Of a stretch of 64,000 bases of DNA, positions 1-11,070 are shown piece after piece. This stretch comes from Poecilobothrus nobilitatus (lineage: Eukaryota > Arthropoda > Insecta > Diptera > Dolichopodidae). A model generated the notes under the pieces. It saw only the letters and a program-made list of their open reading frames with translations. It was not told the DNA's origin and did no database searches. Numbering within the stretch: position 1 is the first letter of the stretch; every line of letters begins with the position of its first letter. The position numbers and the translations under genes are program-made. The stretch lies in contig OX352774.1 in the NCBI GenBank assembly GCA_947095535.1, positions 42,796,496-42,860,495 on the forward strand. The letters are read 5' to 3'.

Positions 1-594
1 ATTTGGAATGAAATAAACCAACAATTAGAGAGACGATCATAATCAATTGTCTAATTACGTTTTTTTTTTTTTCAAATTATTTAAAAAAAAATTGAAATAA
101 ATTTGAAAAATTTGGAAAACAAAAGATTTATAAACATAAAAATATAATAAAAATAATACTTACTTACATTGATTAAAATACAAATGTAAAATTAGATTTA
201 AAAAAAAATAATTGAAATCACGTTATTGCAAAAAAATAAATAAAAGAAACATAAAATTTATAAAAAGAAAATGATGTGTTTTAAATTGAATATAGGTATC
301 ATTGGTTTTTCAATTTCCTTAAAATAATTAAAAAGCAATTTTAAAATATAAAAATTTTCGATTTTTTAAGTACATATATTTAAAATTTTTTTTTCAAATT
401 CAACAAAAAAAAAAAATAAGTAGATATACTTTAAAATCTTATATCAAAAATTTAAAGATTTATTGTAAAATTTATTGAATGTAAAACATATACAAGTAAA
501 CAAATATAAAATAAAAAGTAATTTATTAAAATTAATTTTATAAAAATAAGGGTTTGACCCTTTCCTTTTCGTATGTTGCCCATTTAAAAATTTC
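1..594. other. A+T-rich non-coding stretch
   Basis: Homopolymer-rich DNA with a T tract near 61-72 and no supported coding region. The only local structure I noticed is a short perfect palindrome, aagggtttgaccctt, at about 548-562. Probably intergenic or intronic. Confidence 0.6.
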
Positions 595-1255
595 TTTTTT
601 AGCATAGCATATCGTTTTTAGCATATTCAAAAAAAATTGAAAAATTTGCTTATTAGTTTCACTCTAGTTGTACGCATGTTTCCATCTGTTCATTTCTTTC
701 GCCTCTTTACAAAATCTCTACATCGTTTAAGATAGAATAGCCAAATTTTAAATTTTAAATGAATATATATGTTTAGCAAAAAAAAAAAAATTTATAAAAT
801 AAAAGTGTATCAAAATTATATGTACAGATTTATGTAATATAATATTTAAATTTACTGTTATGTCAAAATAAAATTTAAAAAATTTCCTTCATAATTCCGG
901 CACGTTTTTATTTAGAACCTTGTATCTTTCAGAATTGGCATAATATTTTTCGGGAAATTGTTTAGTCAACAAAATGTTTGTAAACTTAGGTAACTTAAAT
1001 ACCTGTACAATTTTTTTCAAACTAAAGCAAAAATTAAAGCTTCAACATAATATATTATATATGTTAGAACAGGTCTTAAAATTGAAAAAAACGTCTCTTT
1101 TGATTTTTCACAATTATTTTTTACATTTAAAAAGTTCTTACATTCTAAGAAAATTTATAAATTTTAGTGCAAGTCACAGATTTTCTAAACTGTTTTTATT
1201 ATCTTTTTGAAAATGGGCGACTTCAAAACCGTTAGTTTACATTCTACCTTATTTT
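595..1255 (+). mobile_element. Diverged copy of family C interspersed repeat
   Basis: From cgtttttagc at about 613 the sequence follows the left arm of the palindromic repeat at 1725-2963 in the same order: the gcttattagtttcactc block, a degenerate gtccatctgtt block, the accttgtat/taattccggcacg block, the aacttaaatacctgtac block and the final tagtttacattctacct block near 1240. Similarity is patchy and the opposite arm is missing. It is an old single-arm copy. The 78-codon open frame inside (974-1210) is low-complexity repeat translation and I do not regard it as a gene. Confidence 0.6.
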
Positions 1256-1724
1256 TCTATAATTTTATAGATAGAATTTTGAAAAAAAAAAAAATTTTGA
1301 ATGAAAAAATATTATTTTTAGAAAAAGCAGCTCTTTTTTTTATACCAACACTTGTATAAATTTTCATAAAATTAAAAATAAAATACTAAATAAATGGCCC
1401 TGCTAAATTAAATATTAACTCACTGATTTTGTAACAAAATTTGAAACCAATTCTAATAATTTTTTATACATAGATATTAAAAGTTTTCACGTAATGTAAA
1501 CTGGTCTTCTATCTTAGAATCCTAAGATCGGTGGAAATTTTTTACAAAAATTGTTGTTGATTAAAAAAATAAGCATCACATTTTATGCTAGGCTAATATA
1601 TTTCTGACCTCAACCCTATTGCATATTTTTAATATCTGCTTTTACATATTTAGTCTTGCATATTTTTAAAATTACGAATTAACGTTTTTTAAAAGATATC
1701 AGTCATTATTTCTATCATCTGTAA
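1256..1724. other. A+T-rich non-coding stretch
   Basis: An A tract lies at about 1282-1294. No coding or repeat structure beyond that is visible. Confidence 0.55.
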
Positions 1725-4498
1725 TTTTTAGCACATTTCCAAAAAAAATTTGAAAAAATGTGCTTATTAGTTTCACTCTGTCCATCCGGCCATCTGTCCG
1801 TCCGTCTGTCCGTCCGTCTGTTTACAAAACTTCTACACCGTTAAAGATAGAAAAAAAAAATTTTCCATGGGTAGGTCTCATAAAAAAAATAATTTTGTGG
1901 AACAACTTTTTCATGTAGCTCCATCCATTACGGAGCTACAGCCCCTCAAACTTTGAAAAAGCCCTATTTTTAAATGCATATATCTTATGTTCTGCTTAAG
2001 ATTTTTTCAATCTGAAAACGTCATTCGACAGGTTTTTTTTTAACTTTGTAAATTAATATCAAAATTATACAATTTTTTTAAATATAGTATTTAAATTTAC
2101 CGTTATGTGAAAACCAAATTTTGCATGAGTTTTCTACTTTCATAACTCCGGCACGCTTTTAGATAGAGGCTTGCAATTTTGAGGCAAGAAAGAACTTTTA
2201 GAATTAGTATAAGTTTGCTCAGAAAATTTTTTTGGACCACCCCCTGTTTATGAGCTATTAGGGCTTAAAAATTGAAAATTTGCTATTTTTAAACACCTGT
2301 AACTTAGGAACCTGTACACATTTTACTTTTGCAAGATATAAAAATTAAAGCTGCAGTACTATATTTTTACGTGTGTTAAAGGTTTATTTTAGTTGTAAAG
2401 GGTTCCAAAGTTGCAGCTCTTCAAAATTGCGAAAAAGCCCCATTTTAAGATGTATATATCTCAGGCTCTGCGTAATAGTTTTGCAATCTAAAACCGCGAG
2501 AAGACCGGAATTTCATTATCTATATAAAAAAATATTAAAATTATGTAATATTTTGTTATTTACTATTTAAATTTACCGTTATGTGAAAACCACATTTTGC
2601 ATGAAATTTCTTTTTTCATAACTCCGGCACTTTAGATAGAGGCTTGAAATTTTGAGACAAGAAAGAACTTTTAGAATTAGTATAAGTTTCCTCAGAAAAT
2701 TTTTTGGTAGCACCCCCTCTTTAAGAGTTATTACGCCTCAAAAATTGAAAATTTGCTATTTTTAGACATCTGTAACTTAGACACCTGTAAAAATTTTTCT
2801 TCGGCAAGACATGAAAATTAAAGGTTTAATAATATATTTTTACTTTTTTTCTTATTACATGAAATTTTCAAATTTTTGTGTAAGTCACACTTCTAAACAG
2901 TTTGTATTGAGTTTTGGAAATGTGCACTTTTAAAAACCGTTGGTTTACATTCTACCTTGTTTACTTTGAAGTTAATATTTTGCATTGGGCCATTCACGTA
3001 ATGTAGCATTTCTCGATTTTATTTCCCTTCGATGCACTTTTACGTGAAGTCCCTTTATTTATTATATTTTACGTACGATTACCAGAAGTTATTATTAAAT
3101 TAAATAATATTCAAAAAAGTCAAATTCAACAAAAAGTACAAATATGACAAATGATTTCCATTAGCATCACAACATTGATATCACAATAACTAAACAAGGT
3201 AGAATGTAAACCAACGGTTTTTAAAAGCGCACATTTCCAAAACTCAATACAAACTGTTTAGAAATGTGACTTGCACAAAAATGTGAAAATTTCATATAAT
3301 AAGAAAAAAAATGAAAATAGGACATTTTTGAAATTTTGAGGGGCTGTAAGTCCGGAATCTTTTACAATTAAGAAAAGCCGTTAACACACATAAAAGTATA
3401 TTATTGAACCTTTAATTTTCATGTCTTGCCGAAGAAAAATTTGTACAGGTGCCTAAGTTACAGGTGTCTAAAAATACCAAATTTTCAATTTTTGAGGCGT
3501 AATAACTCTTAAAGAGGGGGTGCTACCAAAAAATTTTCTGAGGAAACTTATACTAATTCTAAAAGTTCTTTCTTGTCTCAAAATTTCAGGTTCCTATCTA
3601 AAGGGGTGCCGGAGTTATGAAAAAAGAAATTTCATGCAAAATGTGGTTTTCACATAACGGTAAATTTAAATAGTAAATTACAAAATATTGCATAATTTTG
3701 ATATTGTTTTATATATACAATAAAAATTTCGATCTTCTGGCGGTTTTAGATTGCAAAATTATTCCGCAGAGCCCGAGATATATACATCTAAAAATGGTGC
3801 TTTTTCGCAATTTTGAAGAGCTGCAACTTTGGAACCCTTTACAATTAAAATAAACCTTTAACACACGTAAAAATATATTATTGTAGCTTTAATTTTTATA
3901 TCTTGCAGAAGTAAAATATGTACAGGTTCCTAAGTTACAGGTGTTTAAAAATAGCAAATTTTCAATTTTTAAGCCTTAATAGCTCATAAACAGGGGGTGG
4001 TCCGAAAAAATTTTCTGAGCAAACTTATACTAATACTAAAAATTCTTTCTTGCCTCAAAATTTCAAGCTTCTATCTAGAAGCGTGCCGGAGTTATGAAAG
4101 TAGAAAACTCATGCAAAATTTGGTTTTCACATAACGGTAAATTTAAATACTAAATTTAAAAAAATTGTATAATTTTGATATTAATTTACAAAGTTAAAAA
4201 AATACCTGTCGAATGACGTTTTCAGATTGAAAAAATCTTAAGCAGAACATAAGATATATGCATTTAAAAATAGGGCTTTTTCAAAGTTTGAGGGGCTGTA
4301 GCTCCGTAATGGGGGGGGCTACATGAAAAAGTTGTTCCACAAAATTATTTTTTTTATGAGACCTACCTATGGTTAAAATTTTTTTTCTCTATCTTTAACG
4401 GTGTAGAAGTTTTGTAAACAGACGGACGGACGGACGGACGGACAGAGTGAAACTAATAAGCACATTTTTTCAAAATTTTTTTGGAAATGTGCTAAAAA
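1725..4498. mobile_element. Large palindromic (fold-back) element, family C
   Basis: Two long inverted arms, 1725-2963 and 3191-4498, read as near reverse complements over their whole length and enclose a 227-bp unmatched centre (2964-3190). The outer end of each arm carries a small internal hairpin: agcacattt/aaatgtgct at 1730-1738 and 1756-1764, repeated at 4459-4467 and 4485-4493. Next comes a (gtcc)n block (about 1795-1825; mirrored at about 4422-4442), then an ordered series of conserved blocks such as ggagctacagcccctcaaa and accgttatgtgaaaacca. No transposase frame is present. It resembles fold-back or HINE-type non-autonomous elements. I could not find a target-site duplication. The inner arm ends share taaacaaggtagaatgtaaa in opposite orientation. 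Confidence 0.85.
2964..3190. other. Unique centre of the palindrome
   Basis: The spacer between the two arms of the family C palindrome. It is slightly less A+T-rich than the surroundings (ttgggccattcacgtaatg, ttcccttcgatgcactttt), has no open frame of note, and matches nothing else I see in the window. Confidence 0.6.
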
Positions 4499-4930
4499 CG
4501 AAAAAGTATTAAAAAATAAAATTATTTCTATAACAATAGAATTCATCATTATTATTATTGCCATGGTTTAAAAGTTATAAATATTTAAGGTATTAAATGT
4601 TAGATAGCTATTTATTTATTTTTTTCATTAAAATAATATTTTCTATAAATGGAGAACAAAAACAAATTCGCGTGCTCAAAAGATTTAAATATGAAATGTG
4701 ATGACGGATGAATGAATGCTCTTTTTTATTAAAATTTTATATAATTTTATTAATAATTTTGCAATAAAAATAAAATTATACTAATTTAAATCTGAATGAA
4801 AACGTAATATATGATAGATTTAAGACCTATTTAAAAAAATAAATTAGAAAAAGAAAACGTTAAAATGCCAATTATAAGATACATATTATTAAACAATGTA
4901 TTTATAAAAAAATTTTAAAACTAAAGTTAT
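4499..4930. other. A+T-rich non-coding stretch
   Basis: No coding sequence, RNA gene or repeat is evident. Confidence 0.55.
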
Positions 4931-5080
4931 TTTTTTTTTTCTAATTTATTCCCCTACCCCAAAAATGTGACAAGTAGATTACACAACCTTTATTTTCGAG
5001 GTGTGGCTGTAAATGTCGTAATAGTGGATTATTTTTTCGACGTGAATGAAATTGGAGTTCATTTTGATTGGTTACATGAA
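4931..5080 (-). mobile_element. Degenerate tRNA-derived SINE (family S1), head lost
   Basis: A T tract (4930-4940) is followed by aaatgtgacaagtagattac, then ttcgaggtgtggctgtaaat and a weak ttcgacgtg. This matches, in order, the tail half of the SINE at 39563-39757 read on the same (minus) orientation. The tRNA-like head with the A box is missing or unrecognisable and there is no duplication at the flanks, so this is an old truncated copy. Confidence 0.55.
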
Positions 5081-5820
5081 CTGAAACAGAAATCCAACAT
5101 TACTATGTCAACTTAAAGTAAAATTAACTAAACCCGTTAGATAATCATCTGATATAAATTATGATTTAAATGTTTTTATTTACCACCTTTATATATTATA
5201 ATGTACCGTTAATATAAATCGGAAGCGTTAATATTAAATAAAATTCGGAATTTTACTTAAATTTTAAGTTTAACCAACAATTTAAAAAAGGAAGACTAAT
5301 AACTTAAAGGAAATATAATTAATTTTATTTCTTCATTTTTTCACGGATTTTTTTTGAAACAATATATTAAGTATGTACTACAGACAATGAGCAAAATGGC
5401 CGTTGCGCACTAATGAAATGAAATGAATCTCAACAGTTATTATAACAAACGCGAATTAAAATCAGATGATATAATTCGGTTTACGGAAATTGATTTGTAG
5501 TATAAACATCGCTAATGTAGAAGAATCTCCCACCTCATCTGTTTCCTAGAATTGGCAAGGATTACATATACAACGTTCAAAAATTCAAAATGAACGTAAA
5601 CAACTTATAAATTACATGTCAATTTAAAATCAATTTTTTTTTCCAAACTTAGCTTTCCTTGACCAAGCAGTATATGACCAATAATGAAGGTCATTTAGTG
5701 GGAAGGTATGAGTGGTAGTGGATTAAAGCCACACACACTCATATAGGACTCGGGCTCATTCTACTTCTCTATAGTGGTTTTTGATGATTCCCACCTACCT
5801 TCGCAAAACAAGAAGAAAAT
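5081..5820. other. Non-coding stretch with a lower-A+T island
   Basis: Mostly A+T-rich. From about 5640 to 5800 the composition becomes more balanced (gtgggaaggtatgagtgg, ccacacacactcatatagg), directly before an orphan family B end. It may be interior sequence of that or another degraded element. No reading frame is supported. Confidence 0.45.
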
Positions 5821-5866
5821 GAGGAAGAGTGCAGTAAAGTAGAGTCAGTCAACCCATATGAACGTA
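5821..5866 (-). mobile_element. Orphan 3' terminus of family B (HINE-like) element
   Basis: gaggaagagtgcagtaaagt followed by agagtcagtcaacccatatg and aacgtaa is the degenerate reverse complement of the 3' end of the element at 57769-59975 (ttacgttcatacgggtat ... gcactcttcctc). The rest of the element is not recognisable next to it. Confidence 0.6.
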
Positions 5867-5870
5867 ATAA

Positions 5871-6241
5871 ATGCTGTTTCCATAAAACAATCTTTTACAA
5901 TCTTTTACAAAATTTCAGATGTTTTTTTTAATTAACTTACGAGATATATTTATCTAAATTTTAGAGTTGTATGAGAGATAATCGAACCTGTTACCCTCCA
6001 CCAACCGCATTTTATAGAAATTATTGCCATAAAACTTGATCATATTTTACAAGATATAAAATGCCTGAAGTAAACACTTTGATTAACAAACAGCATTACC
6101 ATATAGTGCATTCAAAGAAATCGTGAAATTTCAAATACATAAATTAAAATTTAATATTGTAAATTTATATACCATACCATTTACAATTCTAACAAATTTT
6201 TATAATATTTATTTAAAAAACAAAAAAAAAATGCTGCTCGT
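5871..6241. other. A+T-rich non-coding stretch
   Basis: No gene or repeat is recognised. Confidence 0.5.
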
Positions 6242-7830
6242 TATACCCGTACGATAGGATCGGGTATAATAAAATTACTCCTCCGTTTGTAACACCTCGA
6301 AATAAGCGAGCTAGATATACCTTCAAAGGTATGGATCGGATCAGAAAAAAATTCTAAGACTTTTGAGCCATGTCCGTCCGTCCGTCCGTCCGTCAGCACG
6401 CTAACTCAAAAACTAAGAAAGCTAGAATCTTGAAATTTACACAAAATATTCTGGGAGTAATTTGTAGGTTCCCTATTTTTTTTGGTTGAGTTTGGACCAA
6501 GCCTTAGGGTAGCTCTCGAACACCTAACTTTTAGATCCCGACATTTTTTTTGCAATAGAGCTATGAAATTTTAACCACTGATAGATCTCACAAAAATATT
6601 AATTTTATTTTTAATAACTTTTTTTTGTAGCCCCACCCGTTACGAAGCTACAGCTCCCCAAAGGTTCAAAAAAGCTCTATATTTAAATTGTTATAGCACA
6701 AGTTGTATAAGGTATATCTTCATTTTGAAAACGCCAAACGATTACTACTTTTATTAGCTTTAAAAGTATATATACAATAAATATATATTTGTGGCATACG
6801 GTGTCTTAATTTACCGTTATGTGAAACTCAAATTTTGCAAAATCCTTCAACCCTTCTATCTTCTAAACGGTTTAAGTTGGAAACTTGCAATTTTGACAGA
6901 AGTTAGATCTTTAAAAATAAGTATGAGTCATTTCAGAAATTTTTTTTGTATCACCCCCCGTTTAGGAGCTGTAAGGGGTCAAAAACTGAAAATTTCCTAT
7001 TTTTAAACACCTGTAACTTGAACACCTGTTAAAATTTTTTTAAAGTAATACATAAAAATTAAAGCTTCAACATTATATTCTTATTTCTGTTAACAACTTT
7101 TTTTAATAATGTAGGGTTACTTTATAATTGACGAAAGTGTTACTTGATTTTTTCAAATTTTCTAACAAATTTCTTTAAAACGAATTTTTTGCATTTTGTT
7201 TTACTCGATAATTTGAAATTGTTGAGGATATAATGCGTAGTACATAAAAATGCAAATAAATAAACAACATAACGGTTGCTTGAAGAATTTTTATTTATAT
7301 GATATTAATATATATACATACTTATATAATATCATGTTTATTTACATATCGTATATGTCACTAGTGAATGAATGATAAGAGTATATATGTATATTACATA
7401 GCGCCGTATTTACAAACATATTATATGTATTTTATTGTACTTATAAGAAATTATTCTGTCAATGGAATATTTAAATATAATATAATATAATATTTAAAAT
7501 TATATTTACTGTTTTGTACTAAGTAAATTTAATATATGTACATTTACCGCTTAGTATGAAATGGTACTATAGAATATTTGAAAAAGTTTTGGATTGATAA
7601 TCGTTATGTGAAAGGTTAGAATCTGCTTTTTAAGAATGTACATATAAACATATAGTTTGAATATATGTAGAACCCATAGTTCTAGAAATTATAAAATTCA
7701 CCCAAATTATTTTAAAATACTAAAATATTAAAAAAATAATATTGTGAGCAGAGTGACAGGCTGTGAACATACTAACGGTTCGTACGGGTATCTAAGAGTT
7801 GACAAAGGCAACTGTATTCTTCCTCGTTTT
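6242..7830 (+). mobile_element. Family A element, mini-me/HINE-like, apparently full length
   Basis: It begins tatacccgtacgataggatc, which can fold on itself (tatacccg 6242-6249 with cgggtata 6261-6268). It continues with gctagatatacc, ggtatggatcgg and a (gtcc)n block at about 6372-6394, as in dipteran mini-me/HINE elements (known family, recalled). The 5' repeat atacccgtacga (6243-6254) is the perfect reverse complement of tcgtacgggtat at 7780-7791, about 40 bp inside the 3' end. The 3' tail has a small stem, agttg/caact (7797-7801, 7809-7813), and ends ttcttcctcgtttt. The middle (about 6600-7060) is homologous to family C. No transposase or Rep/helicase frame is present, so it is non-autonomous. 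The 71-codon frame at 6791-7006 is a translation of repeat sequence. Confidence 0.8.
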
Positions 7831-10470
7831 AATCTATGCAAATAAAATGTTATTAAAAAATATTTTAATGAAAATTTCACATTTATTTTATAATTAATTA
7901 AATTATTTTTAAGTTTAATTTTGAAGTATAACTGTGAAATTTTACAGAAAATTTTTATTATTAAGAGTATTTAATTTTTTGTTAACCTTCAGTTTTAATA
8001 ACTTTAAGTTTGTATACCTAACAACTGCAGAATAAAAATTATATTTTATGTATTATTTGATTTCGCGCAGTTAACCAAATGAATTTTCATTGAAAAATTC
8101 TTTACTAAATTTAAATTTCAATTATCTTTCAGAGTTCGTTAAAATTAAAATGTAATATATCTATCTTTTGTTTTATTTTTAGAATTTGTTGGAAAATTAA
8201 AATTATATGGAAATTTAAAAAAAAAAAAGTAGTATAAAATTTTCATTATTTTTTGTTAAGAATATCTAATCCGGCAAGTAAATATTTCATTTGATTTATA
8301 ATAGACAAGAAGAAAGACACAAAACTTTAATATTTTTAGTTTTAATTCATTATTTTAAAAAAAGATTAAGCGGGATTAAGCGGCATAAATGGAAATTTTG
8401 ATGTTATAACTATAGTAAATATATAACAATAGTGAATTTAGATGTGGGCACATTTTTTCTTCTTCCCGTTTCTTTCAATTTACTAAGTCGCTTATTTTTT
8501 ATTCACTACATTTCAATTTCTACAATCATTATTTTCATCAAATAATCCTTAAGACTGTTCTAATACTTAAGATTTTAACTCTTAAGCATTACAACAGTTA
8601 ATAAGCGTTCAAAGTGATATAGTTAAAAGTAGAAAATTTTAGGTATAGGTATAAGTTAAAAGACTAACCCAAGATATATGTACCCGTATAATGTTAGAAT
8701 TGTGATACGTATCTTCAAAATTTGTCACCAAATTAAAACTCGACTTAAGAACATTTTAGTTTTATTTTGCCATAATAAGCCTTTTAACAAAGTTATTTTA
8801 CTTTTTGTAGCCAAAGAAAATTAAAAGCTCCATGTGTCGAACTCCAATTCAATAAGAAATTTTGATGATACGTATATCACAAGTCTAACATGATATGGGT
8901 TATAGAAAATTAGAGAGGATTATTAGAGAAAACCCAGGTTTCCTAAGGGAATAAACAGGAGATCAGAAAAATAAATTTGGCTGTAACTGTAATTTATTTT
9001 TATTTTATATTATGACCAGACTATTAATTATTACAATATAAACTGTTACGATTTAAATTTCTAATATAGGATATATGACCTGAACCCAATTTGAATACAA
9101 GAAATTTCGATCAAAAGGGCGGCAAATTAAATACGATGAAATTAGGTGTAACGAATATATTAACATTTTAAAAAATGTAACAAAAAATTTACTAAAGACT
9201 AAAAATTTGTTTTACTACCCCTTTACTACCCATACCCGTAAAGATTTATACTTTTCTATAAAATTACAAGCTCTCCTTTGTGTTAATTTCTTTTGATAAT
9301 ATTTATTGTGAACATTTACAATTGAAATATTTATAATAAAACTAAACTTACAAATTAAATATAAAGAAATTTTAAGCGATTTATTGAATTTACCAAAATA
9401 TAATCGTTCTTTAAATAAATTCAAATATTTTTTGAAAAAGAAAAATTTTTCTGCAAAAAAAAAAAAATTACCATAAAATTTAAATATTATTCCATTTTTC
9501 GTTCTCTATAAAAAAAAAAAAAAAAAAGTAAAATTTTTATATAAAAATGAATATTTAATTTTCTTTTTAATAACTTTTACATAAATAAATATTATTTTTC
9601 AATTTTAATGTATGAGTGTAGTTATAATGAAAGTTATTATTTTTCATCCGTTATAACTAGTATTTACGTTCTTACTTTATTAAAAAAAAAAAAAATTCTC
9701 TTTTTGATATTTTTTTTTTTTTTTGTTTATTAAAAAGTAAAAAGATAATTTACTTTTTATTTTTCCAAAATTATACCAAAGAACAAACCGGATCTATTAC
9801 TACTTTATCAAAAACTTATGCAAATAATAAAATTAAATAATCGCGAAAAATACATAGAATGCGAGTTAAATGTAAAACGAGGAAAATACAAAAGCAAAAG
9901 GGGAAAAATATTTAAAAAAAATAAATTTCAATGAAAAAATAATTTTTTTTTGTTAATTGGTTGGTAAGTATTTATATAGAATCTGGTAAACCTCTAACAT
10001 AAAAAGAAAGAATTTTCCATTAATTTTTCATTCATTGTTTTCACATTTTCATTTTAAATTCCATAAAAAAAAATTTGAAGTAAATATAATAGTTTTAACA
10101 TAAGTCTTCTTCTACATTTATTTAATAGTTACTGCTAATTAATGACGTCATATTCTTGTCATTCTCCTAAGAAAAAGATTCCACTTTCTGTTTCGATGGG
10201 AAAGCTCTAAAAAATAAGCTTTACCTTTAAGAATAAATAACTCTTTTTAGAAATTTCCTTATCTTGGCTTTGTTTAGGATACTTCCAAAAATATTTATCT
10301 TTACTTTTATCCTGTAATCTCTAATTGAATGATCACTTTAAGGATTTTGTAAGGATTAAGTAATATTTTCCAATTTTTTTCCGAAAGATTTCTGCCATGT
10401 TTTAATTTTCATAAAACCATACATATAATCAAAGTTTAAACTGACGAAATGCTACAATTCAACTACTGAT
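7831..10470. other. A+T-rich non-coding stretch
   Basis: Long homopolymers occur, including A runs at about 9454-9467 and 9510-9527 and a T run at about 9710-9724. I see no supported gene, RNA or repeat unit. The single short minus frame at 9215-9424 has no recognisable features. Confidence 0.6.
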
Positions 10471-11070
10471 GAAGAGCTACAATTGATCTACCTTGGCAGT
10501 ACTATATCTGGAGATGGTAGTATTAAGCTTGATATGGAGTAAAGACTAACAAAGGCAAGAACGACATTTGGCAGATTAATCACGTCTGGAAAACAGCCCA
10601 CCTAACCAAAAATACAAAGATCAGAATATTCAACTCCTGTACGGTAGCGATGGTATGATATGGATGGTATACACAAATAACATTAACGAAATTCAGATCT
10701 ATGTAAATAAGTGTCTTAGAATAATCTGTATATAGTCTTCTGGCCGAGAACAATCACAAACACAGAATTATGGAGTATTAGAGGGTAACACCCCATTATC
10801 ATGACCGTAAAAGAAAGAAAGTGGGGGTGGAAAGGTGATATATTAAGAAAAGCAAACTGTGCGATATCCAAGAAGGCACTAGATAGGAACCCACAAGGAA
10901 AAAGCAGGGTGGGCATTCCAAAAAATACATGGCGAAGGTCGCTAAGAAAAAAATTGTAGCAACCCGGAAAACTTAATCAGAAATCAAGATATTAGCCCAA
11001 TGCAGAATCAGATACAGAGATTTTGTAGAAGTCCTATATTTCCAAAGCGAATAATAAAAGAAAAAAAAAA
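10471..11070 (+). pseudogene. 3' end of an RTE-type non-LTR retrotransposon (reverse transcriptase C-terminus), broken
   Basis: Across several frames on the plus strand, ordered fragments of the well-known C-terminal region of RTE-like endonuclease/reverse transcriptase proteins can be read: YLGSTISGDGSIKLDME near 10490, ARTTFGRL near 10555, VWKTAHLTKNTKIRIFNSC near 10585, YVNKCLRI near 10705, ITNTELWSI near 10750, KERKWGWKGDILRKA near 10810, ALDRNPQGKSRVGIPKNTWR to about 10935, and RYRDFVEVLYFQSE ending in a stop at 11052-11054. Stops and frameshifts separate them, so the copy is dead. It is followed almost at once by an A-rich tail (to about 11070). A very short 3' UTR is typical of the RTE clade. 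The endonuclease and most of the RT are missing (5' truncation). Confidence 0.85.

Noticed and set aside
4373..4564. Minus frame with repeated Val-Arg-Pro-Ser residues
   Set aside because: Translation of the (gtcc)n microsatellite in the family C terminus.
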